Shown: positions 30,017 through 39,651 of the stretch, one piece after another
Layout: every line of letters starts with the position of its first letter
How positions within the stretch are numbered: position 1 is the stretch's first letter
From: Sphingobacteriaceae bacterium
GTDB lineage: Bacteria; Bacteroidota; Bacteroidia; B-17B0; Aurantibacillaceae
DNA length: 64,000 nucleotides
Reading direction: 5' to 3'
Assembly: GCA_016709575.1 (NCBI GenBank)
Contig: JADJMM010000017.1
Location: 91,005-155,004 of the forward strand
Translations under genes and position numbers: made by a program
Notes under the pieces: generated by a model
What the model was told of the DNA's origin: nothing
The model's database searches: none
Seen by the model: the letters and a program-made list of their open reading frames with translations, nothing else

Positions 30017-31807
30017 TTACTTCTTACCGTCAAGCTTATCTTTAAGGTCAGATAAAGCAGAGATATCACCTAAAGTGGTTTTCTCTTGACTATCTTTTAC
30101 CTTTTTAACAGCTTTTTTCGCGTCGTCGCTATCAGCTTTCTTAGTAGCTTTTTCAACTTTACGAACTTCGTCTTTCACTTCTTCGTGTAAACGAGCGTGA
30201 GAAACAACGATACGTTTCGCTTCTTTGCTGAATTCAATTACTTTGAAATCATCAACATCTTCAGCTTTTAAGCTACCACCTTCAGCTTTCGCTAAGTGAC
30301 GAGCTGGGCAGAAACCTTCAACACCATAAGGTAAGCCAATAATAGCACCTTTGTCATTAACATTCATTACTGTTCCTTTGTGCACTGAATCAACTGTAAA
30401 GATTGTTTCGAATACATCCCATGGATTTTCTTCTAATTGTTTGTGACCTAGAGATAAACGACGGTTTTCACCATCAATTTCTAATACAGTCACATCCATT
30501 TTGTCTCCAACTTTACAGAACTCAGATGGATGTTTAATTTTTTTGCTCCAAGATAAATCAGAGATATGTACTAAACCATCAACACCTTCTTCTAATTCAA
30601 CAAACACACCGAAGTTAGTGAAGTTGCGAACAGTTCCTGTGTGACGAGTTCCTTTAGCATATTTATCAATAATCATATTCCAAGGATCAGGAGTTAATTG
30701 TTTAACACCTAAACTCATTTTACGCTCTTCACGGTCTAAAGTTAAAACAATAGCTTCCACTTCTGAACCAACAGTAACGAAATCTTGTGCGCTGCGTAAA
30801 TGTTGACTCCAGCTCATTTCACTTACGTGAATTAAACCTTCAACACCTTGAGCAACTTCAATAAATGCACCGTAATCAGCAATAACAACTACTTTACCTT
30901 TTACTTTATCACCAACTTTAATTTCAGTTGATAATGAATCCCAAGGATGAGCAGAAAGTTGTTTTAAACCTAATGCGATACGTTTTTTATCATCATCAAA
31001 ATCTAAAATTACAACGTTAATTTTCTCGTCTAATTTCACGATTTCTTCAGGGTGGTTAATACGACCCCATGATAAATCTGTAATGTGAATTAAACCATCA
31101 ACACCACCTAAATCGATGAACACACCATAAGAAGTAATGTTTTTCACAGTACCTTCTAATACTTGTCCTTTTTCTAATTTAGAGATGATTTCGCGTTTTT
31201 GGTTTTCGATTTCAGCTTCAATTAAAGCTTTATGAGAAACAACTACGTTTTTAAATTCGTTGTTGATTTTTACAACTTTAAATTCCATTGTTTTACCAAC
31301 GTAAACATCGTAATCACGAATAGGTTTAACGTCGATTTGAGAACCCGGTAAGAAAGCTTCGATACCAAATACATCAACAATAAGACCACCTTTGGTACGG
31401 CATTTAACGTAACCTTTAATGATTTCATCAGTTGTAAGTGCTTGGTTAACGCGATCCCAACTTTTATTAGCGCGCGCTTTTTTGTGCGATAATACTAATT
31501 GACCATTTGCGTCTTCTGCAGTTTCAATAAAAACTTCAACTTTATCACCAATTTTTAAATCGGGATTGTAGCGAAATTCAGATAAAGCAACAACGCCATC
31601 CGATTTGTAACCAATGTTTACAACTACTTCACGTGTGTTTTTTGATACTACAGTTCCTTCTAAAATTTGAAGATCACTGATTGTGCTTAAAGATGCACCA
31701 TACAATTCATCTAATTTCGTACGTTCGTCGTTAGAATAGTTGTCTTGTTTTTTTCCGATTGAATTCCAGTCAAAATCCGGATTTCCTACTAAGGCTTTAT
31801 CTGCCAT
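30017..31807 (-). CDS. rpsA: 30S ribosomal protein S1
   Basis: 596 residues with six S1 RNA-binding domains; the repeated core G-x-V-x-x-I-x-x-Y-G-x-F-I/V-x-L-x-x-G-V-x-G-L-I/V-H-I-S is clear in domains 3-5 (GTVKNITSYGVFIDLGGVDG, GKVVVIADYGAFIEVAQGVEG, GTVRNFTNFGVFVELEEGVDG). It binds mRNA at the 30S platform and is essential. The tail is lysine-rich (KKADSDDAKKAVKKVKDS). Length fits the Bacteroidota S1 (590-630). No frameshift despite 1.8 kb. Monocistronic, with its own promoter and terminator. Confidence 0.96.
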   Translation of the reverse strand: MADKALVGNPDFDWNSIGKKQDNYSNDERTKLDELYGASLSTISDLQILEGTVVSKNTREVVVNIGYKSDGVVALSEFRYNPDLKIGDKVEVFIETAEDANGQLVLSHKKARANKSWDRVNQALTTDEIIKGYVKCRTKGGLIVDVFGIEAFLPGSQIDVKPIRDYDVYVGKTMEFKVVKINNEFKNVVVSHKALIEAEIENQKREIISKLEKGQVLEGTVKNITSYGVFIDLGGVDGLIHITDLSWGRINHPEEIVKLDEKINVVILDFDDDKKRIALGLKQLSAHPWDSLSTEIKVGDKVKGKVVVIADYGAFIEVAQGVEGLIHVSEMSWSQHLRSAQDFVTVGSEVEAIVLTLDREERKMSLGVKQLTPDPWNMIIDKYAKGTRHTGTVRNFTNFGVFVELEEGVDGLVHISDLSWSKKIKHPSEFCKVGDKMDVTVLEIDGENRRLSLGHKQLEENPWDVFETIFTVDSVHKGTVMNVNDKGAIIGLPYGVEGFCPARHLAKAEGGSLKAEDVDDFKVIEFSKEAKRIVVSHARLHEEVKDEVRKVEKATKKADSDDAKKAVKKVKDSQEKTTLGDISALSDLKDKLDGKK

Positions 31808-31900
31808 TTTGTTTTACTTTACTTGTATCAAACAACTCTGGGATCGTTTGAGAGGTTAGTTTTTAAATTTGACCCGTTTTTCCCAGAAAAATTCGGGCTA

Positions 31901-31908
31901 CAAATATA
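31901..31908 (-). promoter_or_regulatory. -7 box of rpsA (TATATTTG)
   Basis: Exact TAnnTTTG on the minus strand, 93 bases upstream of the rpsA ATG. The leader of about 85 bases is long for this genome and may carry autoregulation by S1, though I cannot name a known motif. No clear TTG at -33. Confidence 0.6.
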
Positions 31909-32042
31909 CATTAAAAAGCGGCCATTGTTTTAAATTTACCAGCATTTTATGTAAAATTAACTTGTTGAAAATTAATAAGTTAAATCTTTTGGTTTAAAAC
32001 TAAAAAACCCATTAATTTGTAGGGTAAAAGATTATTAAACTG

Positions 32043-32429
32043 ATGACCAAAACTTTAACCCACGGCATAGAAATTTCGGTTGAGTGTAAGTACTGGCCCG
32101 AGCAATCGAGCCCAAAGGATAATCTTTACTTTTTTATCTATTACATTACCATTACCAACAAAAGCGCTGAACCCATGCAATTAATTAAAAGGCATTGGGA
32201 TATTTTCGACAGCGTTAACGAAAAACGTATGGTAGATGGAATCGGTGTTGTTGGTGAAACTCCTGTAATTGAACCCGGCGAAAAATATGAATACAACAGC
32301 GGTTGTAATTTGGTTTCGGAAATTGGTTTTATGAAAGGTTTTTACACCATGAAAAAACTAAGTACCGGAGCAGAGGTAGATGTTGAAATTCCCCAATTCA
32401 ATTTAATAGTTCCTGCTAAGCTGAATTAG
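32043..32429 (+). CDS. apaG: ApaG domain protein
   Basis: 128 residues, one ApaG (DUF525) fibronectin-like domain covering the whole chain. Key motifs: the TITNKSAEPMQLIKRHWDIFDS strand pair and the ligand loop GVVGETPVIEPGEKYEYNSG near residues 68-88. ApaG in E. coli affects cobalt and magnesium homeostasis and diadenosine tetraphosphate levels, but its biochemical role is unsettled. ATG at 32043 lies just after a TTAATTTG near-consensus box at 32011-32018. Confidence 0.92.
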   Translation: MTKTLTHGIEISVECKYWPEQSSPKDNLYFFIYYITITNKSAEPMQLIKRHWDIFDSVNEKRMVDGIGVVGETPVIEPGEKYEYNSGCNLVSEIGFMKGFYTMKKLSTGAEVDVEIPQFNLIVPAKLN

Positions 32430-32465
32430 TCAAAATTTTTCTCACAGATTTTATTTTGGAAACGT

Positions 32466-32610
32466 AGTCATGGTGAGCCTGCCGAACCATTGGTGTTTCG
32501 GTCCCTAAATTGACCTTGAGCTTGACGAAAGGTCTTGTAAGGCGCTTCGTCAAGCTCAGCGCCAATTATATTTTCAGCATTTGTTGTGGTTCGGCAGGCT
32601 CACCATGACT
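32466..32610. repeat. Nested double inverted repeat
   Basis: Outer arms 32466-32489 and 32587-32610 are perfect 24-base inverted copies (GGTGAGCCTGCCGAACC in the core). Inner arms 32518-32529 and 32546-32557 are perfect 12-base copies (GAGCTTGACGAA/TTCGTCAAGCTC). The whole could fold into one long cruciform or hairpin. It sits between apaG and queD, which are convergent, so it could end both transcripts, but it lacks T tracts and looks more like a mobile palindromic element. Confidence 0.85.
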
Positions 32611-32644
32611 TCCTGCTCCGAAAAAAAAGTAGTGACAGAAATAA

Positions 32645-33052
32645 CTAATCAGGATAAACCACGTAATTTCTTGGTGTTTCGTAAAGTGTTACCTGAATTT
32701 TTTGATATGATTTTAATTTGGGTTGCAGAATATCGTAAATCACTTTTGCGATGTTCTCCGCTGTAGGATTTAAGTTTTTAAATTCCACAGTATCTAAATT
32801 TAAATTACGATGATCAAATCGATTTACAATTTCGTGCTGTAATAAATCATTCAAAACTTTTAAATCAATTACAAAGCCGGTTTCAGGGTCAATTGGACCA
32901 CTTACTTTTAAATACAAATCGTAATTATGTCCGTGGAAATTCGGATTGTTGCACAAACCAAAAACTTCATCATTTTTTTTATCGTCCCATTTAGGATTAT
33001 ATAATCGGTGCGCCGAATGGAACGTTACTTTTCTTACTACTGAGGTTGTCAT
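32645..33052 (-). CDS. queD: 6-carboxytetrahydropterin synthase
   Basis: 135-residue PTPS/QueD fold enzyme that turns 7,8-dihydroneopterin triphosphate into 6-carboxy-tetrahydropterin, the second step to queuosine. Zinc ligands are H15 (FHSAHRL) and H40/H42 (HGHNY), with the catalytic cysteine at about 34 (GLCNNP). DHRNLN, PTAEN and the late glutamate (TLYET) are present. ATG at 33052. A TAACTTTA box lies on the minus strand near 33079. Other queuosine genes are not in the window. Assignment as QueD rather than eukaryote-type PTPS follows from size and CxxxH spacing. Confidence 0.92.
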   Translation of the reverse strand: MTTSVVRKVTFHSAHRLYNPKWDDKKNDEVFGLCNNPNFHGHNYDLYLKVSGPIDPETGFVIDLKVLNDLLQHEIVNRFDHRNLNLDTVEFKNLNPTAENIAKVIYDILQPKLKSYQKIQVTLYETPRNYVVYPD

Positions 33053-33106
33053 TTCGTTATTAGTTACAGGGTATAAAGTTACATGGTTATTGGCTAATCT
33101 GGTAAA

Positions 33107-34195
33107 TTATTTCCGATTATCACCCATTCCCTTACAATACTGGTCAATTAATTTGTAAGCCATTTTATCGCCCAACGTATCGGCTTTATTTAAATCTTCG
33201 CATGCTCCTCGCTTATCTTTACTGGCAAATTTTATAGCGGCACGGTTTACGTAAGCCGCACCGTAATCAAACTTAAGTTTAATAGAGTAATCTACATCTT
33301 TCAATCCTTCTACTAATTGTTTGTTACCTGCTTTTGCCATACCACGGTAATTATAACTCACCGGATTTTTCGGATTCTTTTTAATAGCCTCATCTAAATC
33401 AACAATAGCATTTGTATTATCATTCATGTTTATTCTTGCAGCTCCTCTAGATATTAATGCATCTTCTTCTCCGGGGTTTCCGTCTAAATAAACGCTCCAG
33501 TCGCTAACAGAACCTTTATAATCTGCAATTTCAAATTTTGATTTGGCGCGTGTTTTGTAGGCGTTATAATCTAATGCATCTGCTTTCATTAAACCGATGG
33601 CTTCGTTTAATTCTTTTAAAGCGTAATTGTAATCTTTTTGTGCAAAGCGGACTTCCCCTTTTAAAACAATGGCTTCAATGTATTTTGGTTTTATTTCGGT
33701 AGCATTTGCTAAAACATTTAAGGCCTCTTTGTAATTTTTACCTAAATACATAAGTTTGGCTCGGTAGTAAAGGAATTCTGCATCATCAATTTTTTCTGCC
33801 ACAGCTATGGAAGCGGCGCTATCAAAGTAAACTTTACATTCTTTATACCTTTCCGTATTAAAATACATAAAGCCCATCACTTTTAAACTTTCAAAGTCGT
33901 TGGGGTTACTGGCAAGTGAAACTTTTAAATCTTTTTCGGCTCCTTTTAAATCTTTGGTCGCAATCTTGGCAATAGCCATTTTGGTATAGGCTGCCGGATA
34001 ATCGGGTTTAATTTTGATAGCTTTTTTTAAATCAACAATTGCTTCTTTATACTTGGCAGAGTCGATAAGTTTAAGCGCACCTTTAAACAATTCCACTTCG
34101 GGAGCTGCTTTTGTAGTATCCTGAACTTCCTGACAAATTCCGGTAAGGGAAAATACCATCAAAAGCATTGTTAAAAACCGTTTATCCCAATTCAC
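33107..34195 (-). CDS. Secreted/periplasmic TPR protein
   Basis: 362 residues, signal peptide (WDKRFLTMLLMVFSLTGICQ) followed by about eight TPR units (YKEAIVDLKKAIKIKPDYPAAYTKMA; ALISRGAARINMNDNTNAIVDLDEAIKKNPKNP in part). A scaffold in the periplasm or outer envelope. Divergent from the SPFH gene with 67 bases between starts. Similar TPR proteins are abundant in Bacteroidota and no specific partner is implied. Confidence 0.8.
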   Translation of the reverse strand: MNWDKRFLTMLLMVFSLTGICQEVQDTTKAAPEVELFKGALKLIDSAKYKEAIVDLKKAIKIKPDYPAAYTKMAIAKIATKDLKGAEKDLKVSLASNPNDFESLKVMGFMYFNTERYKECKVYFDSAASIAVAEKIDDAEFLYYRAKLMYLGKNYKEALNVLANATEIKPKYIEAIVLKGEVRFAQKDYNYALKELNEAIGLMKADALDYNAYKTRAKSKFEIADYKGSVSDWSVYLDGNPGEEDALISRGAARINMNDNTNAIVDLDEAIKKNPKNPVSYNYRGMAKAGNKQLVEGLKDVDYSIKLKFDYGAAYVNRAAIKFASKDKRGACEDLNKADTLGDKMAYKLIDQYCKGMGDNRK

Positions 34196-34216
34196 AACCT
34201 TAAAAGTAAAAATAAA

Positions 34217-34245
34217 TTGTGATTAATTGATTTTTGATACCTTTA
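34217..34245 (+). promoter_or_regulatory. Promoter of the SPFH gene
   Basis: TTG at 34217-34219, 18 bases, then TACCTTTA at 34238-34245 (seven of eight to TAnnTTTG). ATG follows 18 bases later. Confidence 0.5.
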
Positions 34246-34262
34246 AAAAAAATTAAATTATT

Positions 34263-35192
34263 ATGCCAATTCTCACCATTATCTTTTTAGTATTAGCATT
34301 CTTAATACTTCTTATGTCATTCCGGACGGTTCAGCAAGGAACTGTGGCGGTTATCACAGTCTTCGGAAAGTACAGACGTGTTATGCGTCCGGGTTTAAAT
34401 TTCAAGATTCCGATCATTGAAAGGGTAGCAAAAAAAATCTCTATTCAGAACCGTAGTGCTGAATTAGGATTTCAGGCTGTAACAATTGATCAGGCCAATG
34501 TAAATTTTACAGCCATGTTACTTTATTCGGTATTAAACCACGAGGAAGAAACCATTAAAAGTGTAGCCTTTAAGTTTATCGACGAGCGTAACTTTATGCA
34601 AGCTTTAGTACGTTCGGTTGAAGGAAGTGTTCGTGCTTTCGTAGCAACTAAAAAGCAATCAGAAGTGTTAATTACCCGCCGCGAAATTGTCGAGGCTGTA
34701 AAAGAACAATTAGATATTACTTTAGAAGGCTGGGGTTATCATTTAATAGATTTACAGTTAAACGACATCACTTTTGACGAAGAAGTAATGCGTTCGATGG
34801 CAAAAGTAGTGGCAAGTAACAACTTAAAAGCTGCGGCTGAGAACGAAGGTCAAGCTTTGTTAATTACTAAAACTAAAGCCGCAGAAGCGGAAGGTAATGC
34901 TATTAAAATTTCAGCTCAGGCCGAGAAAGAAGCGGCTCAATTACGTGGACAAGGTGTGGCTTTATTCCGTGAAGAGGTGGCCAAGGGTATGGCAATTGCT
35001 GCTAAACAAATGGCAGACTCAAATTTAGATGCTAATTTGATTTTATTTAGTATGTGGACTGAAGCTATTAAGAACTTTGCTGAGCATGGTAAAGGCAACG
35101 TTATTTTCCTGGATGGAAGTAGCGATGGCATGCAAAAAACCGTAAAGGAGATGATGGCTATCAATCAATTGAATTTACACGCTAAAAAATAG
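34263..35192 (+). CDS. SPFH/Band 7 (stomatin-like) protein
   Basis: 309 residues. One N-terminal membrane segment (ILTIIFLVLAFLILLMSF), then a Band 7 domain (TVQQGTVAVITVFGKYRRVMRPGLNFKIPIIERV), a long alpha-helix rich in Ala/Glu (AAENEGQALLITKTKAAEAEGNAIKIS) for oligomerisation and a short tail. Such proteins form ring assemblies on the inner membrane and modulate proteases or lipid domains. No NfeD or FtsH gene is next to it. ATG at 34263; terminator follows. Confidence 0.9.
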   Translation: MPILTIIFLVLAFLILLMSFRTVQQGTVAVITVFGKYRRVMRPGLNFKIPIIERVAKKISIQNRSAELGFQAVTIDQANVNFTAMLLYSVLNHEEETIKSVAFKFIDERNFMQALVRSVEGSVRAFVATKKQSEVLITRREIVEAVKEQLDITLEGWGYHLIDLQLNDITFDEEVMRSMAKVVASNNLKAAAENEGQALLITKTKAAEAEGNAIKISAQAEKEAAQLRGQGVALFREEVAKGMAIAAKQMADSNLDANLILFSMWTEAIKNFAEHGKGNVIFLDGSSDGMQKTVKEMMAINQLNLHAKK

Positions 35193-35225
35193 ACCAAATC
35201 CTTAACATTTTAGATGAATTTTTAG

Positions 35226-35257
35226 ACCAAAAGCTTGTTTTCAGGCTTTTGGTTTCT
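35226..35257 (+). terminator. Terminator of the SPFH gene
   Basis: Perfect 9-base stem ACCAAAAGC/GCTTTTGGT, 10-base loop, then TTCTT. It starts 34 bases beyond the SPFH stop. Confidence 0.75.
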
Positions 35258-35290
35258 TATCTTGTATAAAATTAAACACACCATAATCGC

Positions 35291-37451
35291 ATGAAAAAAA
35301 AATATACAAACTTTAGTTCTTTCAATGTTTATTGGAAGTTCAGTTCTTCTTGCACAAGAAAAAACTGTTGCGCCTTGTCAGACTTACAACGCAATGGATC
35401 AAGTCTTCGCTAATGATCCTTCTGCAAGAGTAAGATATAACGAAGAACAAGAGAAATTACGTTTAGCAACAATTGCTTACGAAGAAAGTTTGAAAAACAA
35501 GAAGGTTGGTGCTGCTTTTCAGTATACTATTCCTGTTGTGTTTCATATCTTACATACTTATGGTTCAGAAAACATTCCTGACGCCAATTGTATTGCTGCG
35601 TTAGCTAATATGAATAATGATTATGCAGCTACTGGCTCTGACAAAGGAACAATTAACCCAACATTTGCGCCTTTATACATTAACAGCGACATTAAGTTGA
35701 TGTTAGCTCACAGAGATCCATTAGGGAATTGCACTAACGGTATAGTTCATCACTATAATGTAAACACAACATGGAATCAAGCGGCTCCAAATTATGCCTA
35801 TACTGGTACAGGAGCTGGACAATGGAATCCTACAAAATACCTAAACATTTATGTAGTTAAATCTATCTGTCCTAGTTCAGCAACATGTTCTACGTCTGGT
35901 GGTATCATACAAGGTTATACTTATAAACCCGGAACTTGGGCTACTGGTAGTCCAGCAGATTGTTTCGTTGTTATCTCCACTGAGGTTAATAATAACATTC
36001 AAAGCGCCCGTACCTTAAGTCATGAAATTGGTCACTGGTTAAACTTAAGTCATACTTGGGGTAACACTAATAACCCAGGCGTTGCTTGTGGTGATGAAGG
36101 TGTTGCAGATACTCCTATTACAAAAGGTTTCTTCTCTACTTGTCCGGGTTCTCCTTATAGTGGATGTAGTGCTTCTGAAAACGTTGAAAATATTATGGAT
36201 TATTCTTCTTGTGTGAAGATGTTTACAACAGGACAAACTAACGTTATGCGTGCTACATTAGCTTCAGGTACAAGTGGTAGAAATAACTTATGGACTACAA
36301 CAAATGTTGGTCCAACTCAAACTGATGTAAACGGAACAGCTTTATGTTCACCAATCGCTGATTTTTACACCACTTTTGGGACTGCTACAAGTGTTTATAC
36401 AGTTTGTGCCGGCGGAACTTTAGGTTTCACTGATGCTTCTTACAACGCTACTGTTACTTCAAGAAGTTGGGCGGCAACCGGTGGTGCTACAATTGCTAGT
36501 CCAACCGCAGCTGTTACTAATATTACTTTCCCTACTATGGGTATTCAGTCTGTATCTTTAACTGTTACTAATGGAGCAGGTTCTAATACAGTTGTAAAAA
36601 CTGTAAATGTATTAAATGGTGTTGCTAATTATGCAGCTACATACCAAGAGAGTTTTGAAGGCGCAAGTTTACCAACAAATTGGTCAATTATTAACCAAAC
36701 AGGTGGAGTTACCTGGCAAAAAATCACTACTGTAGCTGCTACTGGAAGTAACTCTTATTACATGAGTAACAATACAAATCCTAATGGTGCAATTGATATT
36801 TTAGAAACTCCTTCTTATGATTTCTTAAACAATCCTGGTGCAATGTTCACATTTAAATATGCTTATGCGCGTAACAGCGCAACATTTAATGATGTGTTTA
36901 AAGTACAAGCAAGTAGTAACTGTGGTGGTAGCTGGAGCGATATTTATGTTCCATCAGCTGCTACAATGGCTTCAGGTTCAGGTGGGACTACATCATCTCC
37001 TTTCTTCGCAACACCTGCTCAGTTTAAAACATATACTTTAACAACACACCCTGCATTCAATACATTTAAATCTCAGCCTAACGTTAAAATCCGTTTCTAC
37101 TGGCAAGAAGATGCAACTAACGGTTTTGGTAACAACTTCTTCCTTGATGATGTTAACTTTAACGGTACTTTAGGTGTAAATGAGTTAACTAAATCAATTG
37201 GTTTTGTTGTATATCCTAATCCAACTTCAGGTACAGCAACAATAGAATTTACATTAAATGATAATTCTGCAATTTCTTATAGCGTTATAGATGTAATCGG
37301 AAGAGTTGTTGAACAGCAAAAAACATTGAATTTAGCACCGGGTCACCATGCTTATACTATTAACGAATCAAATACATTTAAACCGGGAATTTACTTTGTA
37401 AGTTTCGAATTAAACGGTCAAAAAATGTCAAGAAAACTGATCGTTGAATAA
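35291..37451 (+). CDS. Secreted M43 (pappalysin-like) metalloprotease with T9SS sorting domain (miscalled A run at start)
   Basis: The ATG at 35291 is followed by an A9 run that has the wrong length; with eight A (or eleven) the frame reads through IQTLVLSMFIGSSVLLAQEK, a signal peptide, into the 708-residue open frame. Catalytic zinc motif HEIGHWLNLSHTWG near residue 244 is the extended HExxHxxGxxH-like site of M43 (the Gly is Leu-Asn-Leu-Ser here) and NIMDYSSC is the Met-turn. A PKD-like domain (GGTLGFTDASYNATV) at about 380-450, a jelly-roll-like module (YQESFEGASLPTNWSI) and a C-terminal T9SS domain (GFVVYPNPTSGTATIEF) follow. It would be cell-surface or secreted. Confidence 0.9.
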
Positions 37452-37470
37452 CTTTTAGCTCTTCAATAAG

Positions 37471-37502
37471 AACCGCCTTAAGCAATTAGGGCGGTTTTTT
37501 TA
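37471..37502 (+). terminator. Terminator of the M43 protease gene
   Basis: Perfect 7-base GC-rich stem AACCGCC/GGCGGTT, then a run of T to 37501. Confidence 0.85.
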
Positions 37503-37582
37503 TGCCCTTTCACAATAAAAGAATTCTTGTTTATGATAAAAATCGAGGTTAATTTTACGTGTCACAAAGGCCCTTTTTTAAT

Positions 37583-38686
37583 ATGTCGATAAAAGTATTG
37601 TTATTATCTGATTCTCATTCAGAACATACCGAAAAATGGGCTTTAGGTTTGGCGGCGCGGGGAATTAAAATCGGCATCTTCAGCTTTAATAAATCATCTT
37701 ATCAATGGTTCAATAACGTTGAGAATATTACACTTCTGCACGAAACCGATAATACCGTTAACGCAAAAAGAAATCGCACCAAATTTAAATACATTCAATA
37801 CGTAAGCGATTTGAAAAAAGCGATACGCGAATTTCAGCCGGATATTCTTCACGCACATTACGCTACCAGTTATGGTTTAATTGGTGCTTTGTCAGGCTTT
37901 CACCCTTACATCATTTCTGTTTGGGGTGAGGATGTATATAAATTTCCAAATGCTTCGGGTTTACATAAATCTTTATTGAAGTATAATCTTAGAAAAGCCG
38001 ATGAAATTTTATCTACCAGCGATATTATGCGTAACGAAACCCGCAAATACACGCACAAAGATATTATGGTAACACCTTTTGGTGTGGATACAAACGTGTT
38101 TTGTAAAAAGGAAGTAAAGAAAGATAAAGACACCATCTACATTGGAACCATTAAGGCTATTGAAGATAAATACGGCATTAAATATATTATTGAAGCCGCT
38201 AAAATTTTAAAACAACGTATCACCAACAAGAAATTAAAAGTATTATTGATTGGTCCGGGTACAAAAATAGATTACTACAAATCTGTTGTGAAGGCTGAAG
38301 GATTAGAAGGTATTGTGGAATTAACAGGACGAATTAATTTTAATGAAGTAAGTGATTACCATAATTTGCTGGATGTGTTTTTGAATGTGTCGGTAGATGA
38401 CAGCGAGAGTTTTGGAGTTGCCGTTGTTGAAGCCATGGCTTGCGAAACACCGGTTGTGGTTTCAAATGTTGGTGGCTTAAAAGAAGTAGTTGATCATGGT
38501 GAGTATGGTATTGTAGTGAAAAAGGAAAGTGCCGAAGAAATTGCGAACGCTGTTGAAAAAATAATTAACGATCAAAACTACGTTAAAACAATTACCGCTA
38601 AAGCACGTGAACACGTTTTACGTAAGTACGATTTCAATGTTTGTCTCGATAAAATGATTCACATTTACAAAACGCATATCGATTAA
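37583..38686 (+). CDS. Glycosyltransferase family 4 protein
   Basis: About 367 residues of a GT-B fold retaining glycosyltransferase. N-terminal Rossmann half with IKVLLLSDSHSEHTEKWALGL and the C-terminal GT4 donor site: ESFGVAVVEAMACETPVVVSNVGGLKEVV in the E-x7-E region near 275. I choose ATG 37583; the GTG at 37559 adds eight residues not typical of the family. The upstream TTG-19-TTAATTTTAC at about 37529-37560 is a possible promoter. First of six genes for a surface glycan; its stop overlaps the next ATG (TAATG). Confidence 0.88.
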   Translation: MSIKVLLLSDSHSEHTEKWALGLAARGIKIGIFSFNKSSYQWFNNVENITLLHETDNTVNAKRNRTKFKYIQYVSDLKKAIREFQPDILHAHYATSYGLIGALSGFHPYIISVWGEDVYKFPNASGLHKSLLKYNLRKADEILSTSDIMRNETRKYTHKDIMVTPFGVDTNVFCKKEVKKDKDTIYIGTIKAIEDKYGIKYIIEAAKILKQRITNKKLKVLLIGPGTKIDYYKSVVKAEGLEGIVELTGRINFNEVSDYHNLLDVFLNVSVDDSESFGVAVVEAMACETPVVVSNVGGLKEVVDHGEYGIVVKKESAEEIANAVEKIINDQNYVKTITAKAREHVLRKYDFNVCLDKMIHIYKTHID

Positions 38687-39651
38687 TGTTCATTAAAGAA
38701 ATTAATAGTAGTCACGAAGAAAAATACATCAAACTGAATGGTGGTGTGCCTGCTTTTAATTCGTTTGCCTGGCAAAAAAATGTACATCCTGAGGGTTTAA
38801 AAGTGTTTGGTATTTTTGAAGATGATGAGCAATTAATTGGCGCCTTTCATTTGCACTTCGAGAAAAAAATGGGCTTTACTTTCATTAAAACGCCGCATTA
38901 CATGCCAAGTATTGGTTTGGTGTACGATAATCGTACGCAAAACGAAGCCAATAGTTTGTCGTTTAATAAAAAAGTAATTGATAAGGTGTGTGAGTTTATA
39001 CAATCACTTTCGTATGGTGTTGTAAGTATTGCATTGCCACCTTTTGTTATTGATACGCAGCCTTTTTTCTGGAACAAATTTAAAGTGATTCCCAATTATA
39101 CTTACCGTTTAAATTTGAATTTAAGCTATGAGGAAATTGAAAAACGGTTTTCGCCCGAGCATCGCAACAGTATAAAAAAAGCAACTAAAGATGGTGTTGA
39201 GGTTAAAGCTTGCACAGATTACGCTGTTATAAAAAAAATGATTATGAAAACCTTTGAGCAGAAAGGCGAAAGCGTAAATCAAAACAATATTAACGATATT
39301 TTATTTAAGATAGCTAATCCTGAAAACAGTTTTGCTTTTGCTGCTTGGTTAAACAACGAAGTAATTGCCGCAACGTTTTGCTTGTACGATTCTAAATGTT
39401 GTTACTATTTATTAGGCGGATATTCAAATGATTCGAAACAACATGGTGCAGGAGCGTCGTGTGTTTACAATAGTATTTTAAAAGCTAAACAATTAAACAT
39501 TCCTTTATTTGATTTTGAAGGCTCGATGATAAAAGATGTAGAACGGTATTTTCGTTCGTTTGGTGGCGATTTGGTTCCATACTATACAATTAACAAAGGC
39601 AAGTTGCCATTTGAAATGATTCTTAAACTTATTAAACGCGAATTGTTTTAA
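38686..39651 (+). CDS. FemAB/GNAT-like acyltransferase, copy 1
   Basis: 321 residues with a double GNAT (FemAB-like) layout: N-terminal half (FNSFAWQKNVHPEGLKVFGIFEDDEQLIGAFHLHF) and C-terminal half with FAFAAWLNNEVIAATFCLYDSKCCYYLLGGYS, HGAGASCVYNSILKAKQ and FDFEGSM...VERYFRSFGG. This matches the Acetyltransf_6/FemAB group found in exopolysaccharide loci. It may modify a lipid- or sugar-linked amine with an acyl or aminoacyl group. Starts at the previous gene's stop. The next gene is a close paralogue. Confidence 0.78.
   Translation: MFIKEINSSHEEKYIKLNGGVPAFNSFAWQKNVHPEGLKVFGIFEDDEQLIGAFHLHFEKKMGFTFIKTPHYMPSIGLVYDNRTQNEANSLSFNKKVIDKVCEFIQSLSYGVVSIALPPFVIDTQPFFWNKFKVIPNYTYRLNLNLSYEEIEKRFSPEHRNSIKKATKDGVEVKACTDYAVIKKMIMKTFEQKGESVNQNNINDILFKIANPENSFAFAAWLNNEVIAATFCLYDSKCCYYLLGGYSNDSKQHGAGASCVYNSILKAKQLNIPLFDFEGSMIKDVERYFRSFGGDLVPYYTINKGKLPFEMILKLIKRELF

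Noticed and set aside
32587..32766. A plus-strand frame across the nested palindrome
   Set aside because: Covers the inverted repeat and the antisense of queD; no support as a gene.
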